The notes beneath the pieces are model-generated. The model made no database searches, was not told where the DNA came from, and saw nothing but the letters and a program-made list of their open reading frames with translations. From contig CAYQOX010000002.1 of NCBI GenBank assembly GCA_964419335.1, forward strand, positions 62,001 to 126,000: DNA of 64,000 nucleotides, in the 5' to 3' direction. This DNA is from CAYQOX01 sp964419335. Its GTDB lineage: Bacteria; Hinthialibacterota; Hinthialibacteria; Hinthialibacterales; Hinthialibacteraceae. Position numbers and translations under genes: made by a program. Below, piece after piece: positions 16,659 through 25,216 of this stretch. How positions within the stretch are numbered: position 1 is the first letter of the stretch; every line of letters begins with the position of its first letter.

Positions 16659-18320
16659 TTGCTGATGCAGCACATGGTTCTCTACGTTTTTGAGTTGAAG
16701 CCGGTGTGCGAGCAAAACATAGATTTCATGGTCCATTGCATCTTTTTGGTCGACCTTTTTCTTCTCTATTATACAAATTATCGTGCTCTTTGCGCACTCA
16801 CCATTTATCCCCCCATCCAAAAATTAATCATGGCTTGGATTGGGGTTTTGGTTGTCAATATCTTAACCGCACAGATACTTTCGCTAATTCACATTTTGGG
16901 TAGATCCCATGCTTGGCTTGTTTGTCATGCGATCTATCTATTTGGGATATTTGTGCTTTTATATGGGAAAGGATTGTTTGCATTGAACCCCTTGGGTTGC
17001 ATACAATGGAAAGATGGTTTTCATCAAATAATCAAGCCTTTGAAAACGGCTCCCCTTTGGGTGCGTCTTCTTGGTTTCATTTGCTTGCTGTCGATTATTT
17101 TGTTGGTACCCCTGCATGGAATGCATTCGCAGCCTATTAACGATGATGCGGTTGGCTACCATCTCCCTCGTGTTCAACAATACATCCATCAAAATTCATT
17201 AGAAGCATTTACAACCTCGGATAGCCGGCAAACGGATTTTCCTCTCAATTATGAAATTATCATGATCTGGGTATTGACGATATCCAACGACTTACGTTGG
17301 ATCTATTGTTTTCAATGGCTCATGGTGGGGAGCGCGGTTCTAAGTCTTTATATAACCTGCCGGTTTTTGGTTATGACAAAGATCTCGACTCACGCAACCG
17401 TTTTGTTATGGCTGGCAACGCCTTTTGTGATCTTACAATTAAGTTTTGTGAAAAATGACGTGATGATGTCGTGCCTTGTTGTGTATACACTGCCCTTTTT
17501 GATTAGAATATCGAATTCTTTCTATATTAATACGGTGGTTATTTCTTTATGTTTGGGAATGGCGGTCGGAGTGAAATATACAGGATTGTTTTATTTGGCA
17601 AGTCTTTTTCTTGTTCTACTTTGTTTGTTAATGAGTCAACGAAATTCATTCAAAAAGATTGCTTATTTAACCCTTGTATTTACCCTCTCTATGATTTTAC
17701 TTGGTAGTTATTCCTATTTCTCAACGTGGGATCGTACAAATTCTCCCTTTACATCCCATCCTGGAAAAACTCATTTTCGCCTCCAATCCATACCGATTAA
17801 TAGCTTGCGGCTCGCCATGGAAACAACGGATTCCGTCACTCTACCTAATGAATTGTATGCTCGAATGTTTCATCAAGAACTTCCTGATATTCGTGCCCCT
17901 TTGCTAAATGCGATTAAAACCATTCCACTTTTGAATGTAGACGATGAAGAGAGTTACTGGGCGTGGATGAAAGGAAATAAAACTTTTGATCTTAAGAGGC
18001 GATACTTTCAATTTACTTTAGGGCATTTATTCTTTCTTCTCATCGGCTTAATTTTCGCATGTAAAAATTGGAAAAAAGAACCCGTCAAGTTAATTTTGGG
18101 ATTCTTTTTTATTGCCTACATCATGCAAACTGCAATATTGAAATGGCAGCCAGTAGATAATTTACGATTTTATTTCCCCTTATTGTCTGTTCTTTATCCT
18201 TTTATAGGTTTCTATTTGGATCAGCATGTCTATAGGAATCGGATATTGCATGGGCTTGCGTTGACCTCTGTAGGTATTGGCCTTGTTGCTATTTTCTATT
18301 ATTTGTACATCATGGTATGA
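16659..18320 (+). CDS. Polytopic membrane protein, probable GT-C fold glycosyltransferase
   Basis: Up to 553 residues with at least ten hydrophobic segments. After the second or third helix a luminal loop contains NDDAVGYHLPRVQQYIHQNSLEAF, which resembles the Asp-containing first loop of GT39/ArnT/PMT-type enzymes that use a polyprenyl-linked sugar donor. Helices continue with LSFVKNDVMMSCLVVYTLPF and GVKYTGLFYLASL, and it ends with a short cytoplasmic tail. The acceptor is unknown. The start is uncertain: the frame opens with TTG at 16659 and has ATGs at 16665, 16674 and 16728, none with a good ribosome binding site. Base composition looks more AT-rich than the flanking genes, so it may have been acquired. 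Confidence 0.65.
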   Translation: MLMQHMVLYVFELKPVCEQNIDFMVHCIFLVDLFLLYYTNYRALCALTIYPPIQKLIMAWIGVLVVNILTAQILSLIHILGRSHAWLVCHAIYLFGIFVLLYGKGLFALNPLGCIQWKDGFHQIIKPLKTAPLWVRLLGFICLLSIILLVPLHGMHSQPINDDAVGYHLPRVQQYIHQNSLEAFTTSDSRQTDFPLNYEIIMIWVLTISNDLRWIYCFQWLMVGSAVLSLYITCRFLVMTKISTHATVLLWLATPFVILQLSFVKNDVMMSCLVVYTLPFLIRISNSFYINTVVISLCLGMAVGVKYTGLFYLASLFLVLLCLLMSQRNSFKKIAYLTLVFTLSMILLGSYSYFSTWDRTNSPFTSHPGKTHFRLQSIPINSLRLAMETTDSVTLPNELYARMFHQELPDIRAPLLNAIKTIPLLNVDDEESYWAWMKGNKTFDLKRRYFQFTLGHLFFLLIGLIFACKNWKKEPVKLILGFFFIAYIMQTAILKWQPVDNLRFYFPLLSVLYPFIGFYLDQHVYRNRILHGLALTSVGIGLVAIFYYLYIMV

Positions 18321-18401
18321 TTTCATTGAGTATCCCATTTCTCTGGATACAATAATCTGGAAGTATATTGGAAAGCAAATCTCATAACAAGAGGGAATCT
18401 T

Positions 18402-20207
18402 ATGACCCAATCAACCGTCCTCTCGCTTTTTTTGTTTCTGATCCCATTATTGAGTCCTCCCTGTGTTCTTGGAGAGAAACCAGAGGTTTTCCCCCACGGT
18501 CATAAGTATGAGAGTTTTACCCTCTCCTTGCGCGAATTGGCCGATGAATACCCAGACTTGCTTCATCTTTCTTCTTTAGCCCAATCCCGCGAAGGACGGG
18601 ATGTATGGCTGATGGAGATCAGTCTGCTAGAGAAAGAGCAACGCCCCGATTACCCCGCTATTCTTATCACGGCGGGACTCGAGGGAGAACATCTCCTTGG
18701 CTCCGAGATTGCGCTGGCCTATTTACAGCGTCTGGTTGATGAACTTGATGAACATGAGGCTTGGCTCAAAACCACGACCGTCTATCTCATTCCACGCCTC
18801 AATCCCGACGCGGTGGAATATTTTTTCAAGACTCCCTTGCGCGAACAATCCGGAAATACGAAGCCTATTGATGCGGATCGCGATGGTCTTATTGATGAAG
18901 ATGGTCCCGATGATCTTAATGAAGATCATCTTATTACCTGGATGCGGGTGAAGGATCCCAAAGGAAAATACATTCTACATCCCGATGAAGAACGAGTCTT
19001 AGTCGAAGCCGATTCCATTCAAGGCGAGAAAGGTCAATGGCGATTATTGCGCGAAGGACGTGATAATGATAACGATGAAAAGTGGAACGAGGACCCCCTT
19101 GGCGAGATTAATTTCAACCGCCAATTTCCCTTCCATTATCCTTGGTTCGAAGCTGACGCTGGCGTCTTTCAACTAAGCGAAGAGATTCCTCGAGCCTTGG
19201 CCGATTTTATCCTTGAACATCGGCATATTGCCATGGTGTTCTCCTTTGCGCGAAATGATAATTTACTCAAAGCTCCGGAGTCGGGTAAACGCTCTCCGGG
19301 ACGGGAGCCGCAGGAAAAAATCCGCGATGAGGATCTCAAGTATTACGAAGAACTTGGAAAGCAATATCGAGAAGCCCTTGGTCTGGAAAAAGCCCTTGAT
19401 CATCATACTATTGATGGCTCCTTTACCGATTGGATGTATTTTCATCGGGGACGCCTATCTTTAGCCGCACAAGCTTGGAACCCTCAAATCGCTCTCAATC
19501 GCAAAATTAAAGAAGACGAGGAAAGGGAAAAAGATTCTGAAAATGAGGATGAAGAGCCAGAAGAAATAGACGAAGAAACACAAAAGAGTGAGGAGGAGAG
19601 CGAAGACTCAGAAGAGAAATCCGAGGATGGAGAGAAAAAGAAAGAAGAAGATCAACGCGGTAAAGAAGAACGTGATTTTCTCGCCTGGATCGAAGAATAT
19701 GCACCCGGTTATTTTCTCGAGTGGAAAGATTATGATCATCCCGACTTCCAAGGGCAGGAGGTACAAATTGGCGGCTGGCTTCCCTATGCCAAAATCCTGC
19801 CGCCGAAGGCGTTCATGCCTGAAATTACTCAGGCGCATACCTCCTTTCTGCTTGCGCTGCCGGATAAACTGCCCCGGCTCATTATTCGCAAGATTGAAGT
19901 TCAATCCCTGGGGAAGGAAGTCTTCGAAATCAAAGTCCATGTTCGCAACGAAGGTTACCTCCCCACGATGCTTGCCCATGGTGAACGCACGAGAGAGATT
20001 CTTCCTACTCGCTTAAAAACATCGCTAGAGGATGAGGCCATTCTTGCCGGCGATCCTTATACTCGTTTTGGTCCGATCGCAGGGGGCGAAGAAAAAGAAG
20101 CACGCTATATTGTCAAAGCGGAAGCCGGCTCATCCATCACGTTTACCCTCATCTCCGCATTGGCGGGACGTGAAGATAAAACCATCGAATTGCCCAATGG
20201 AGATTAA
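18402..20207 (+). CDS. M14 carboxypeptidase homologue lacking zinc ligands (probable pseudoenzyme)
   Basis: 601 residues with signal peptide (residues 6-24). It aligns along its length with the active M14 enzyme encoded next, sharing VYLIPRLNPDA, the Asp-rich insertion DADRDGLIDEDGPDDLNED and the FNRQ substrate-binding region. The zinc site is altered: where the neighbour has His-Gly-Asn-Glu this has Glu94-Gly-Glu-His97, so ligand identities are swapped, the third-ligand His is Ala (SFAR for SYHN), and the catalytic Glu is Gln (AAQAW for TNELW). Residues about 370-425 are a highly acidic Glu/Lys/Ser low-complexity insertion absent from the neighbour. It probably binds peptide or metal without hydrolysis. 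Two nt precede the active paralogue's start. Confidence 0.78.
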   Translation: MTQSTVLSLFLFLIPLLSPPCVLGEKPEVFPHGHKYESFTLSLRELADEYPDLLHLSSLAQSREGRDVWLMEISLLEKEQRPDYPAILITAGLEGEHLLGSEIALAYLQRLVDELDEHEAWLKTTTVYLIPRLNPDAVEYFFKTPLREQSGNTKPIDADRDGLIDEDGPDDLNEDHLITWMRVKDPKGKYILHPDEERVLVEADSIQGEKGQWRLLREGRDNDNDEKWNEDPLGEINFNRQFPFHYPWFEADAGVFQLSEEIPRALADFILEHRHIAMVFSFARNDNLLKAPESGKRSPGREPQEKIRDEDLKYYEELGKQYREALGLEKALDHHTIDGSFTDWMYFHRGRLSLAAQAWNPQIALNRKIKEDEEREKDSENEDEEPEEIDEETQKSEEESEDSEEKSEDGEKKKEEDQRGKEERDFLAWIEEYAPGYFLEWKDYDHPDFQGQEVQIGGWLPYAKILPPKAFMPEITQAHTSFLLALPDKLPRLIIRKIEVQSLGKEVFEIKVHVRNEGYLPTMLAHGERTREILPTRLKTSLEDEAILAGDPYTRFGPIAGGEEKEARYIVKAEAGSSITFTLISALAGREDKTIELPNGD

Positions 20208-20209
20208 TC

Positions 20210-21961
20210 ATGATTCGTATTGAAATTATAAAGACATTGCTTATTACGGCGCTTTTAGTGACATTCTCGCAAACCCCTTCTGCTGAAGTGACCAAGAATT
20301 ACTTTTCCGCGCTTGGGGCCCCGGCGGAACGGAAGGTCGAGATCGCCTGGAACCGTTACTACGACACCAAGGGCATCGAAGAAATTCTCCAGGCGATTCA
20401 TAATGCTTATCCCAACCTTACCAAGCTTTATTCCATTGGAGAATCGTATGAGGGGCGTTCCATCTGGTGCCTCGAAGTCACCAATCGTCAGAAAGGAGAT
20501 CCCTCGCGCAAGGCGGGTATGTACATCGATGGCAATATCCATGGGAACGAGGTCCAAGCCGGGGAAGTGGTGCTATATACCGCCTGGTACCTCTGCGAAA
20601 CCTATGGCCAGATTGATAAAGTAACCCAACTGGTTGACGAACGTGTATTCTACCTCATACCTACCATCAATCCCGACGGCCGCGATAGTTGGTTACACGA
20701 GGCCCATACGCCCCATTCCTCGCGCACGGGGAAAAAACCGGTAGATAATGATCGGGATGGTCTTTTTGATGAGGATGGCCCTGAAGACCTGAACGGGGAC
20801 GGGGTGATTACCCGCATGCGCATCAAAGACCCCAATGGTCGCTGGATACCCCATCCCGACTATCCCGAGATTCTCATGGTGCAGGTGGAACCGGATGAAC
20901 GCGGGGAATATTCCTACATTGGTTGGGAAGGCATTGATAACGACGGCGATGGACGCATTAACGAAGATGGGGAAGGCGGGTATGATTCCAACCGCAACTG
21001 GGGATGGGATTGGCAGCCTTGGTATGTCCAATATGGTTCGTTGGATTATCCTTTCTCGCTTCCGAACACGCGGGCGGTAGCCGAGTTCGTCCTCGCTCAT
21101 CCCAACATTGCCGGCGGGCAATCCTACCATAATTCAGGCGGGATGATCCTGCGAGGGCCGGGACGTCAAGGCGGTGAGATGCAATCCCGGGATGAACGTA
21201 ATCTCAGACATATTGCTTCCCGGGGAGAAGATATGCTGCCGTTTTACCGCTCTCTTGTGACTTGGAGCGGTCTCTATTCGGTTTGGGGCGGCGAGTTTGA
21301 TTGGTTTTATGGTGCGCGCGGGATTTATACTTACACCAATGAACTTTGGTCCACCAGCAACCTATATCGGCGTTCGAATGGTAGCCAAGAAGATACTCAG
21401 GAGTTCATTAAGTATCTTCTGCTTGAACAAGGGATCGTCGCATGGGAAGAATATGACCATCCAACCTACGGGCTGATTGAAATTGGCGGGATGAGAAAAG
21501 AATTCGGCCGCATTCCACCTTCTTTCCTTTTGGAAGAAGAGTGCCACCGCAACATGGCGTTCACACTCTATCACGCGGATATGATGCCCTTGCTTTCCTT
21601 TGGTGAAATTACGAGTGAAAAACTGGCAGAGAATCTCTATCGGCTTTGGGTGGAAGTGAAGAACGATCGGCTTATCCCCACCCGCTCGGCACAAGACGTA
21701 GAACACCACATCAGCCCTCCAGACATTATCTCTCTGGAAGGCGAAAACCTCGAAGTTCTCAGTGCGGGACATATCACGGACCGTTTTCACACGCGGGTTG
21801 ATCCCGTGAAAATCCGCCCTCATCGTATTGAGGTCGATACGATTCCTGGAATGGATTCTGTTCGCGTACAATTTATCGTCGAAGGCGAAGGGGAGGTTCA
21901 CATCACTGTCGATTCCACCAAAGGGGGGATCCTTCAAACCAGCATGAGACTTGAGGAGTAA
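20210..21961 (+). CDS. Secreted M14-family zinc carboxypeptidase
   Basis: Exported metallopeptidase that would remove C-terminal residues from peptides or act on peptidoglycan stems. 583 residues with a signal peptide (residues 7-25, cleavage near PSAEV). All M14 catalytic residues are present: zinc ligands His111 and Glu114 in GNIHGNEVQAGE, third ligand His307 in GGQSYHNSG, substrate-binding Asn261-Arg262-Asn263 in YDSNRNW, and the general base Glu378 in YTNELW. Between strands lie Asp-rich loops (DNDRDGLFDEDGPEDLNGDG near 179-198 and DNDGDGRINEDG near 243-254) that look like calcium-binding DxDxDG repeats. The C-terminal 130 residues form a beta-sandwich. GGAG ribosome binding site inside the end of the preceding paralogue's gene. 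Confidence 0.9.
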   Translation: MIRIEIIKTLLITALLVTFSQTPSAEVTKNYFSALGAPAERKVEIAWNRYYDTKGIEEILQAIHNAYPNLTKLYSIGESYEGRSIWCLEVTNRQKGDPSRKAGMYIDGNIHGNEVQAGEVVLYTAWYLCETYGQIDKVTQLVDERVFYLIPTINPDGRDSWLHEAHTPHSSRTGKKPVDNDRDGLFDEDGPEDLNGDGVITRMRIKDPNGRWIPHPDYPEILMVQVEPDERGEYSYIGWEGIDNDGDGRINEDGEGGYDSNRNWGWDWQPWYVQYGSLDYPFSLPNTRAVAEFVLAHPNIAGGQSYHNSGGMILRGPGRQGGEMQSRDERNLRHIASRGEDMLPFYRSLVTWSGLYSVWGGEFDWFYGARGIYTYTNELWSTSNLYRRSNGSQEDTQEFIKYLLLEQGIVAWEEYDHPTYGLIEIGGMRKEFGRIPPSFLLEEECHRNMAFTLYHADMMPLLSFGEITSEKLAENLYRLWVEVKNDRLIPTRSAQDVEHHISPPDIISLEGENLEVLSAGHITDRFHTRVDPVKIRPHRIEVDTIPGMDSVRVQFIVEGEGEVHITVDSTKGGILQTSMRLEE

Positions 21962-21985
21962 TACGAGTATAATAGAACAAAAATT

Positions 21986-23290
21986 ATGGATAACAACAAA
22001 ATGAAAATTAAATCCATAGAACTGTGTAATTTCAGAGGTTTTAAAAAAAAGATAATACAGTTATCTCCTGATCTTACAGTATTCGCTGGTATAAACGGTT
22101 CAGGAAAATCAACGGTTCTAGATGCAATATCTATAATGCTTTCTTGGCTGGTGAAAAGGATTCAGCGTGAAGGTGGCCAAGGAAGACATATATCAAATAT
22201 GGATATTAAAAATGGAGAATCGGAAAGTTACCTTGATATTTTATTAATACATACCAATAAAAATCAGCATATTGAATATCGCTGGTCACTCACACGCTCT
22301 ATAAAAGGTAAAACAACAGATCATAAATCCAGCCTTAGTGGTGTTAGTAAATTGGCCGAATATATTCGAAACCATTATCAAGAAACAGGTCTCCCCGTTT
22401 TTGCTTATTATCCTATTCACAGAAATGTACTTGATATACCACTTCGAATTAGAAAAAAACATGCTTTTGAAGTATTTGAATGCTATGATGAAGCCTTGAC
22501 AAGCGCGGCGAATTTTAGGCATTTTTTTGAATGGTTTAGAAATAGAGAGGATTTAGAAAACGAGAAGATCAAAGAGCTTTATCAAGAAACAAAGCGTAAT
22601 TCACTTACTTATGAAGATATGCAACTCAAAGTCGTACGACTCGCACTCAAATCTATATTGCCTGAATTCTCTGATTTTTCTATTCGTAGAAACCCTTTAT
22701 GCATGGTTGCCAAAAAAGAGAGTCAGGAATTACGTATCGAACAACTATCCGATGGCGAAAAAATTCTAATAGCTATGATTGGCGATATTGCTCGACGATT
22801 GGCGATTGCCAATCCTGAAGTTGATAATCCTTTAGAAAAAGAAGGCATCATATTAATTGACGAAATCGATCTTCACCTTCACCCAAGTTGGCAAAGAATG
22901 GTTGTACCTAAGTTGAGAGAAGTTTTTCCTAATTGTCAATTTATTATAACAACACATTCTCCTCAAGTTTTGGGAGAGGTCGAAGCTGTAAATGTACGTT
23001 GTTTATATTTGGAAGACGATGGAGACATTAATATTGCTATTCCAAATCAAACGCTTGGGTTGGCTTCTAATGAGATCCTTGATGGAATCATGCGTCCTAA
23101 TGGAAATAAAACAATTATACGGAATCAACAAATCGCCGATCAATTAGGTGTAATCTTCACACTGATTGATGATGAAAATTTTGATGAAGCAAAAAAACAT
23201 ATCGCACGTTTAAAAAATTTATTACATGGCAATATTCCAGAATTAATCCATGCCGAATCGATCATTGCTATGCTTGATCCTGAATCATAA
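21986..23290 (+). CDS. ptuA: Septu-type AAA/ABC-like ATPase (PtuA-like defence protein)
   Basis: 434-residue cytosolic ATPase. Walker A GINGSGKST at residues 35-43, signature-like LSDGEK near 257, Walker B ILIDEIDLHLHP and the switch histidine in FIITTHSPQVL are all present, in the compact RecF/SMC-like arrangement with a helical insertion at 55-225. In Septu and some retron systems such ATPases work with an HNH nuclease whose gene follows, as here. Start is 24 nt after the carboxypeptidase stop. An in-frame ATG at 22001 (MKIKSIELCNFRGF) is a plausible alternative. Composition is markedly AT-rich against the neighbours, consistent with horizontal gain of a defence island. No reverse transcriptase or retron RNA is seen. 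Confidence 0.8.
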   Translation: MDNNKMKIKSIELCNFRGFKKKIIQLSPDLTVFAGINGSGKSTVLDAISIMLSWLVKRIQREGGQGRHISNMDIKNGESESYLDILLIHTNKNQHIEYRWSLTRSIKGKTTDHKSSLSGVSKLAEYIRNHYQETGLPVFAYYPIHRNVLDIPLRIRKKHAFEVFECYDEALTSAANFRHFFEWFRNREDLENEKIKELYQETKRNSLTYEDMQLKVVRLALKSILPEFSDFSIRRNPLCMVAKKESQELRIEQLSDGEKILIAMIGDIARRLAIANPEVDNPLEKEGIILIDEIDLHLHPSWQRMVVPKLREVFPNCQFIITTHSPQVLGEVEAVNVRCLYLEDDGDINIAIPNQTLGLASNEILDGIMRPNGNKTIIRNQQIADQLGVIFTLIDDENFDEAKKHIARLKNLLHGNIPELIHAESIIAMLDPES

Positions 23291-23292
23291 TA

Positions 23293-23938
23293 ATGATATT
23301 TATAAACAAAAACGAAGAGCCAAAATCACTTACAGAATATCGAAATCAACCTGGTGCGGTGTGGGATGGTGAGAACTTTACCCCCATTAAGGATCAAATA
23401 CGGCTGTCTCTTTTAAGAGAACAAAGATTTCTTTGTTGTTATTGCATGTCTAGAATTGATGAAGATACAATGAAAATCGAACATTGGCATTCACAGTAAA
23501 AATATCAATATGAACAAATTAGAATATAAAAACCTATTAGCCGCATGCAAAGGAAATCAAGGTTCTGCTCCTAATGAACAACATTGCGATACTAGAAAAG
23601 GAGACCAAGATATTAAATACAATCCTGCGGATTCAAATCATCCAATAGAGAACTATGTTTCCTATTCATCCAATGGGAGAATCACTTCTGCGGATGATGA
23701 TTTCCATGTACAGATTGAGAAGGTATTAAATTTAAATTATCCTCTCCTTCAAGCTAATCGTAAGGAGGTAATTAAAGCTGTTCGATACGTATTGGATAAC
23801 AAACCTGGTACGCGAAAGCCTACAGAAATTAAAAAACTTATAAGTAAATGGGAAACCCCGGATAAAGAAGGGAAATTCAAAGAATACTGCGGCATTGCCA
23901 TCTTTTTTCTCAAGAAGTATCTTCGAGGCAGGAATTAA
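23293..23938 (+). pseudogene. ptuB: TIGR02646-type HNH nuclease (PtuB-like), disrupted
   Basis: Two frames together make one HNH protein of the PtuB/TIGR02646 type. The first (23293-23499, 68 residues) has RFLCCYCMSRID and KIEHWHSQ, the zinc-binding CxxC and the start of the HNH centre, then a TAA at 23497-23499. The second, in another frame (23510-23938), continues with LEYKNLLAACKGN, EQHCDTRKGD and NPAD, exactly the rest of the family. Intact homologues run through this point without a gap. Either a single inserted T at 23497 or a nonsense change plus one extra base in the A run at 23516-23518 explains the break. The ORF begins 2 nt after ptuA, with which it would form a complex. Confidence 0.78.
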
Positions 23939-24034
23939 GATTTTTTTGCTTCTCACTCATCTCACTCTTTCGCTTTTGATTCTCTGTGATAGGCTGTAAT
24001 ATATATCGATTGCTTTATATAAGGAGACAAGTCA

Positions 24035-25144
24035 ATGCTTTCCTCATTGAAATCCGGGGCCCTTATTCTAGCTATTGTTTTTACGCACTCTATGGTTCAA
24101 CAAGCCCATTCTGCCGAACCTTCCAAACAGGATTGTTATATCACCGGATATGCCACTGCGTTGCTCGAAAAGGTCTACGATTTCCCAGAGACCCGTGTTG
24201 AGGTTTTTGAAGGACAAGTTCGATTGCTCAACCCTCCTAAAGATAAGAATAAGCGAAAAGAAATTATCGACGCTATCAAAAGAATTAACGGTGTTGTTAA
24301 TGTGGTCATCAAAAAAGAGCATAAGAAGTCAGGCCCCTTCGATTTGCCTTCGACATTTAAGGATGAAGTGGATACGAGCACCGAAGGCTTCTTTCCGAAA
24401 GACGATCTTTTTCAGCCGCTTTTCGCTAATCCCTGGGAATCACGTTTTTATGCGAGTTGGCGTCATGATGAATACCTTGATACGAATATGGGGGCGGTAG
24501 GATTGGGCGAAGTGTTTGGCTTCTATCGATGGACCGATGTATTCGGGCCTGGGCATGATCTCCAGTTGAACATCGAAGCTGCCGCCTTTGCTTATTTCGA
24601 CCTCGATGCCGATTCGAACGATCTACATAATATAGATTTCCAGGTTGGTTTCCCGTTTGTTTATAAATACAAAGATTTCGCCACCCGCTTTCGTCTCATG
24701 CATCATAGTTCGCATCTTGGCGATGAATTCTTAGAGAAGAATAAGCAGATTCTTGATGAATTGGAAAAACACCAAACCAATAACAATTTTATCGATCTCA
24801 CTTTCTCTTATAATCCTGGTTTATGGCGGGTGTACGGTGGGGGGACGTATATCTTTGATCACACGCCCAGCCGTGATCCTTGGGAAATCGACTATGGTTT
24901 CGAGTTTCGACCCTGGCATGAACTCTCCATCCATCCCATTGCGGGAATTCATATCAAGCAAATGGGTGAGTTGTCCTGGAAATTCAATCAACGTTATGTC
25001 ATGGGAATTGAGATAAGCGATTGGCCGGCACGCAACCGCATCACTCAGGTGCTTGCTGAGTATTATAAGGGAAACAACCTTGGCTGGCCTTTCTATAAGC
25101 AGGATGGAGAGTATTATGGTGCGGGTATCTATCTTGATTTTTAG
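24035..25144 (+). CDS. BON-domain / DUF1207 fusion, probable outer-membrane protein
   Basis: 369 residues with a signal peptide (residues 8-27). Residues 34-95 look like a BON domain (strand-helix-strand ending INGVVNVVIKKE). Residues about 125-365 match DUF1207: SRFYASWRHDEYL, FQVGFPFVYKYKDFATRFRLMHHSSHLGDEF, WRVYGGGTYIF and the ending EYYGAGIYLDF. Alternating strands and the terminal aromatic suggest an outer-membrane barrel, though no function is known for DUF1207. The N-terminal BON module, which usually binds membranes, is an unusual partner. AAGGAGA ribosome binding site at 24020-24026. Monocistronic, with a gap of 96 nt after the broken nuclease. Confidence 0.75.
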   Translation: MLSSLKSGALILAIVFTHSMVQQAHSAEPSKQDCYITGYATALLEKVYDFPETRVEVFEGQVRLLNPPKDKNKRKEIIDAIKRINGVVNVVIKKEHKKSGPFDLPSTFKDEVDTSTEGFFPKDDLFQPLFANPWESRFYASWRHDEYLDTNMGAVGLGEVFGFYRWTDVFGPGHDLQLNIEAAAFAYFDLDADSNDLHNIDFQVGFPFVYKYKDFATRFRLMHHSSHLGDEFLEKNKQILDELEKHQTNNNFIDLTFSYNPGLWRVYGGGTYIFDHTPSRDPWEIDYGFEFRPWHELSIHPIAGIHIKQMGELSWKFNQRYVMGIEISDWPARNRITQVLAEYYKGNNLGWPFYKQDGEYYGAGIYLDF

Positions 25145-25216
25145 CGGATAGAAATAGAGAAAAGATCTTATTGTGTAGTTGTGCGTAGTGTTTGGAGCAT
25201 TTGCCTAACCATGTTT

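Noticed and set aside
18330..18350. Terminator after the glycosyltransferase-like gene
   Set aside because: GTATCC/GGATAC is a short 6-bp stem without a T tract.
23490..23520. Programmed frameshift in the HNH gene
   Set aside because: There is no slippery heptamer or following stem, and the needed shift also requires passing a TAA. Mutation or error is simpler.
21986..23938. Retron system
   Set aside because: ATPase and HNH families also occur in retrons, but there is no reverse transcriptase or msr-msd-like sequence nearby.
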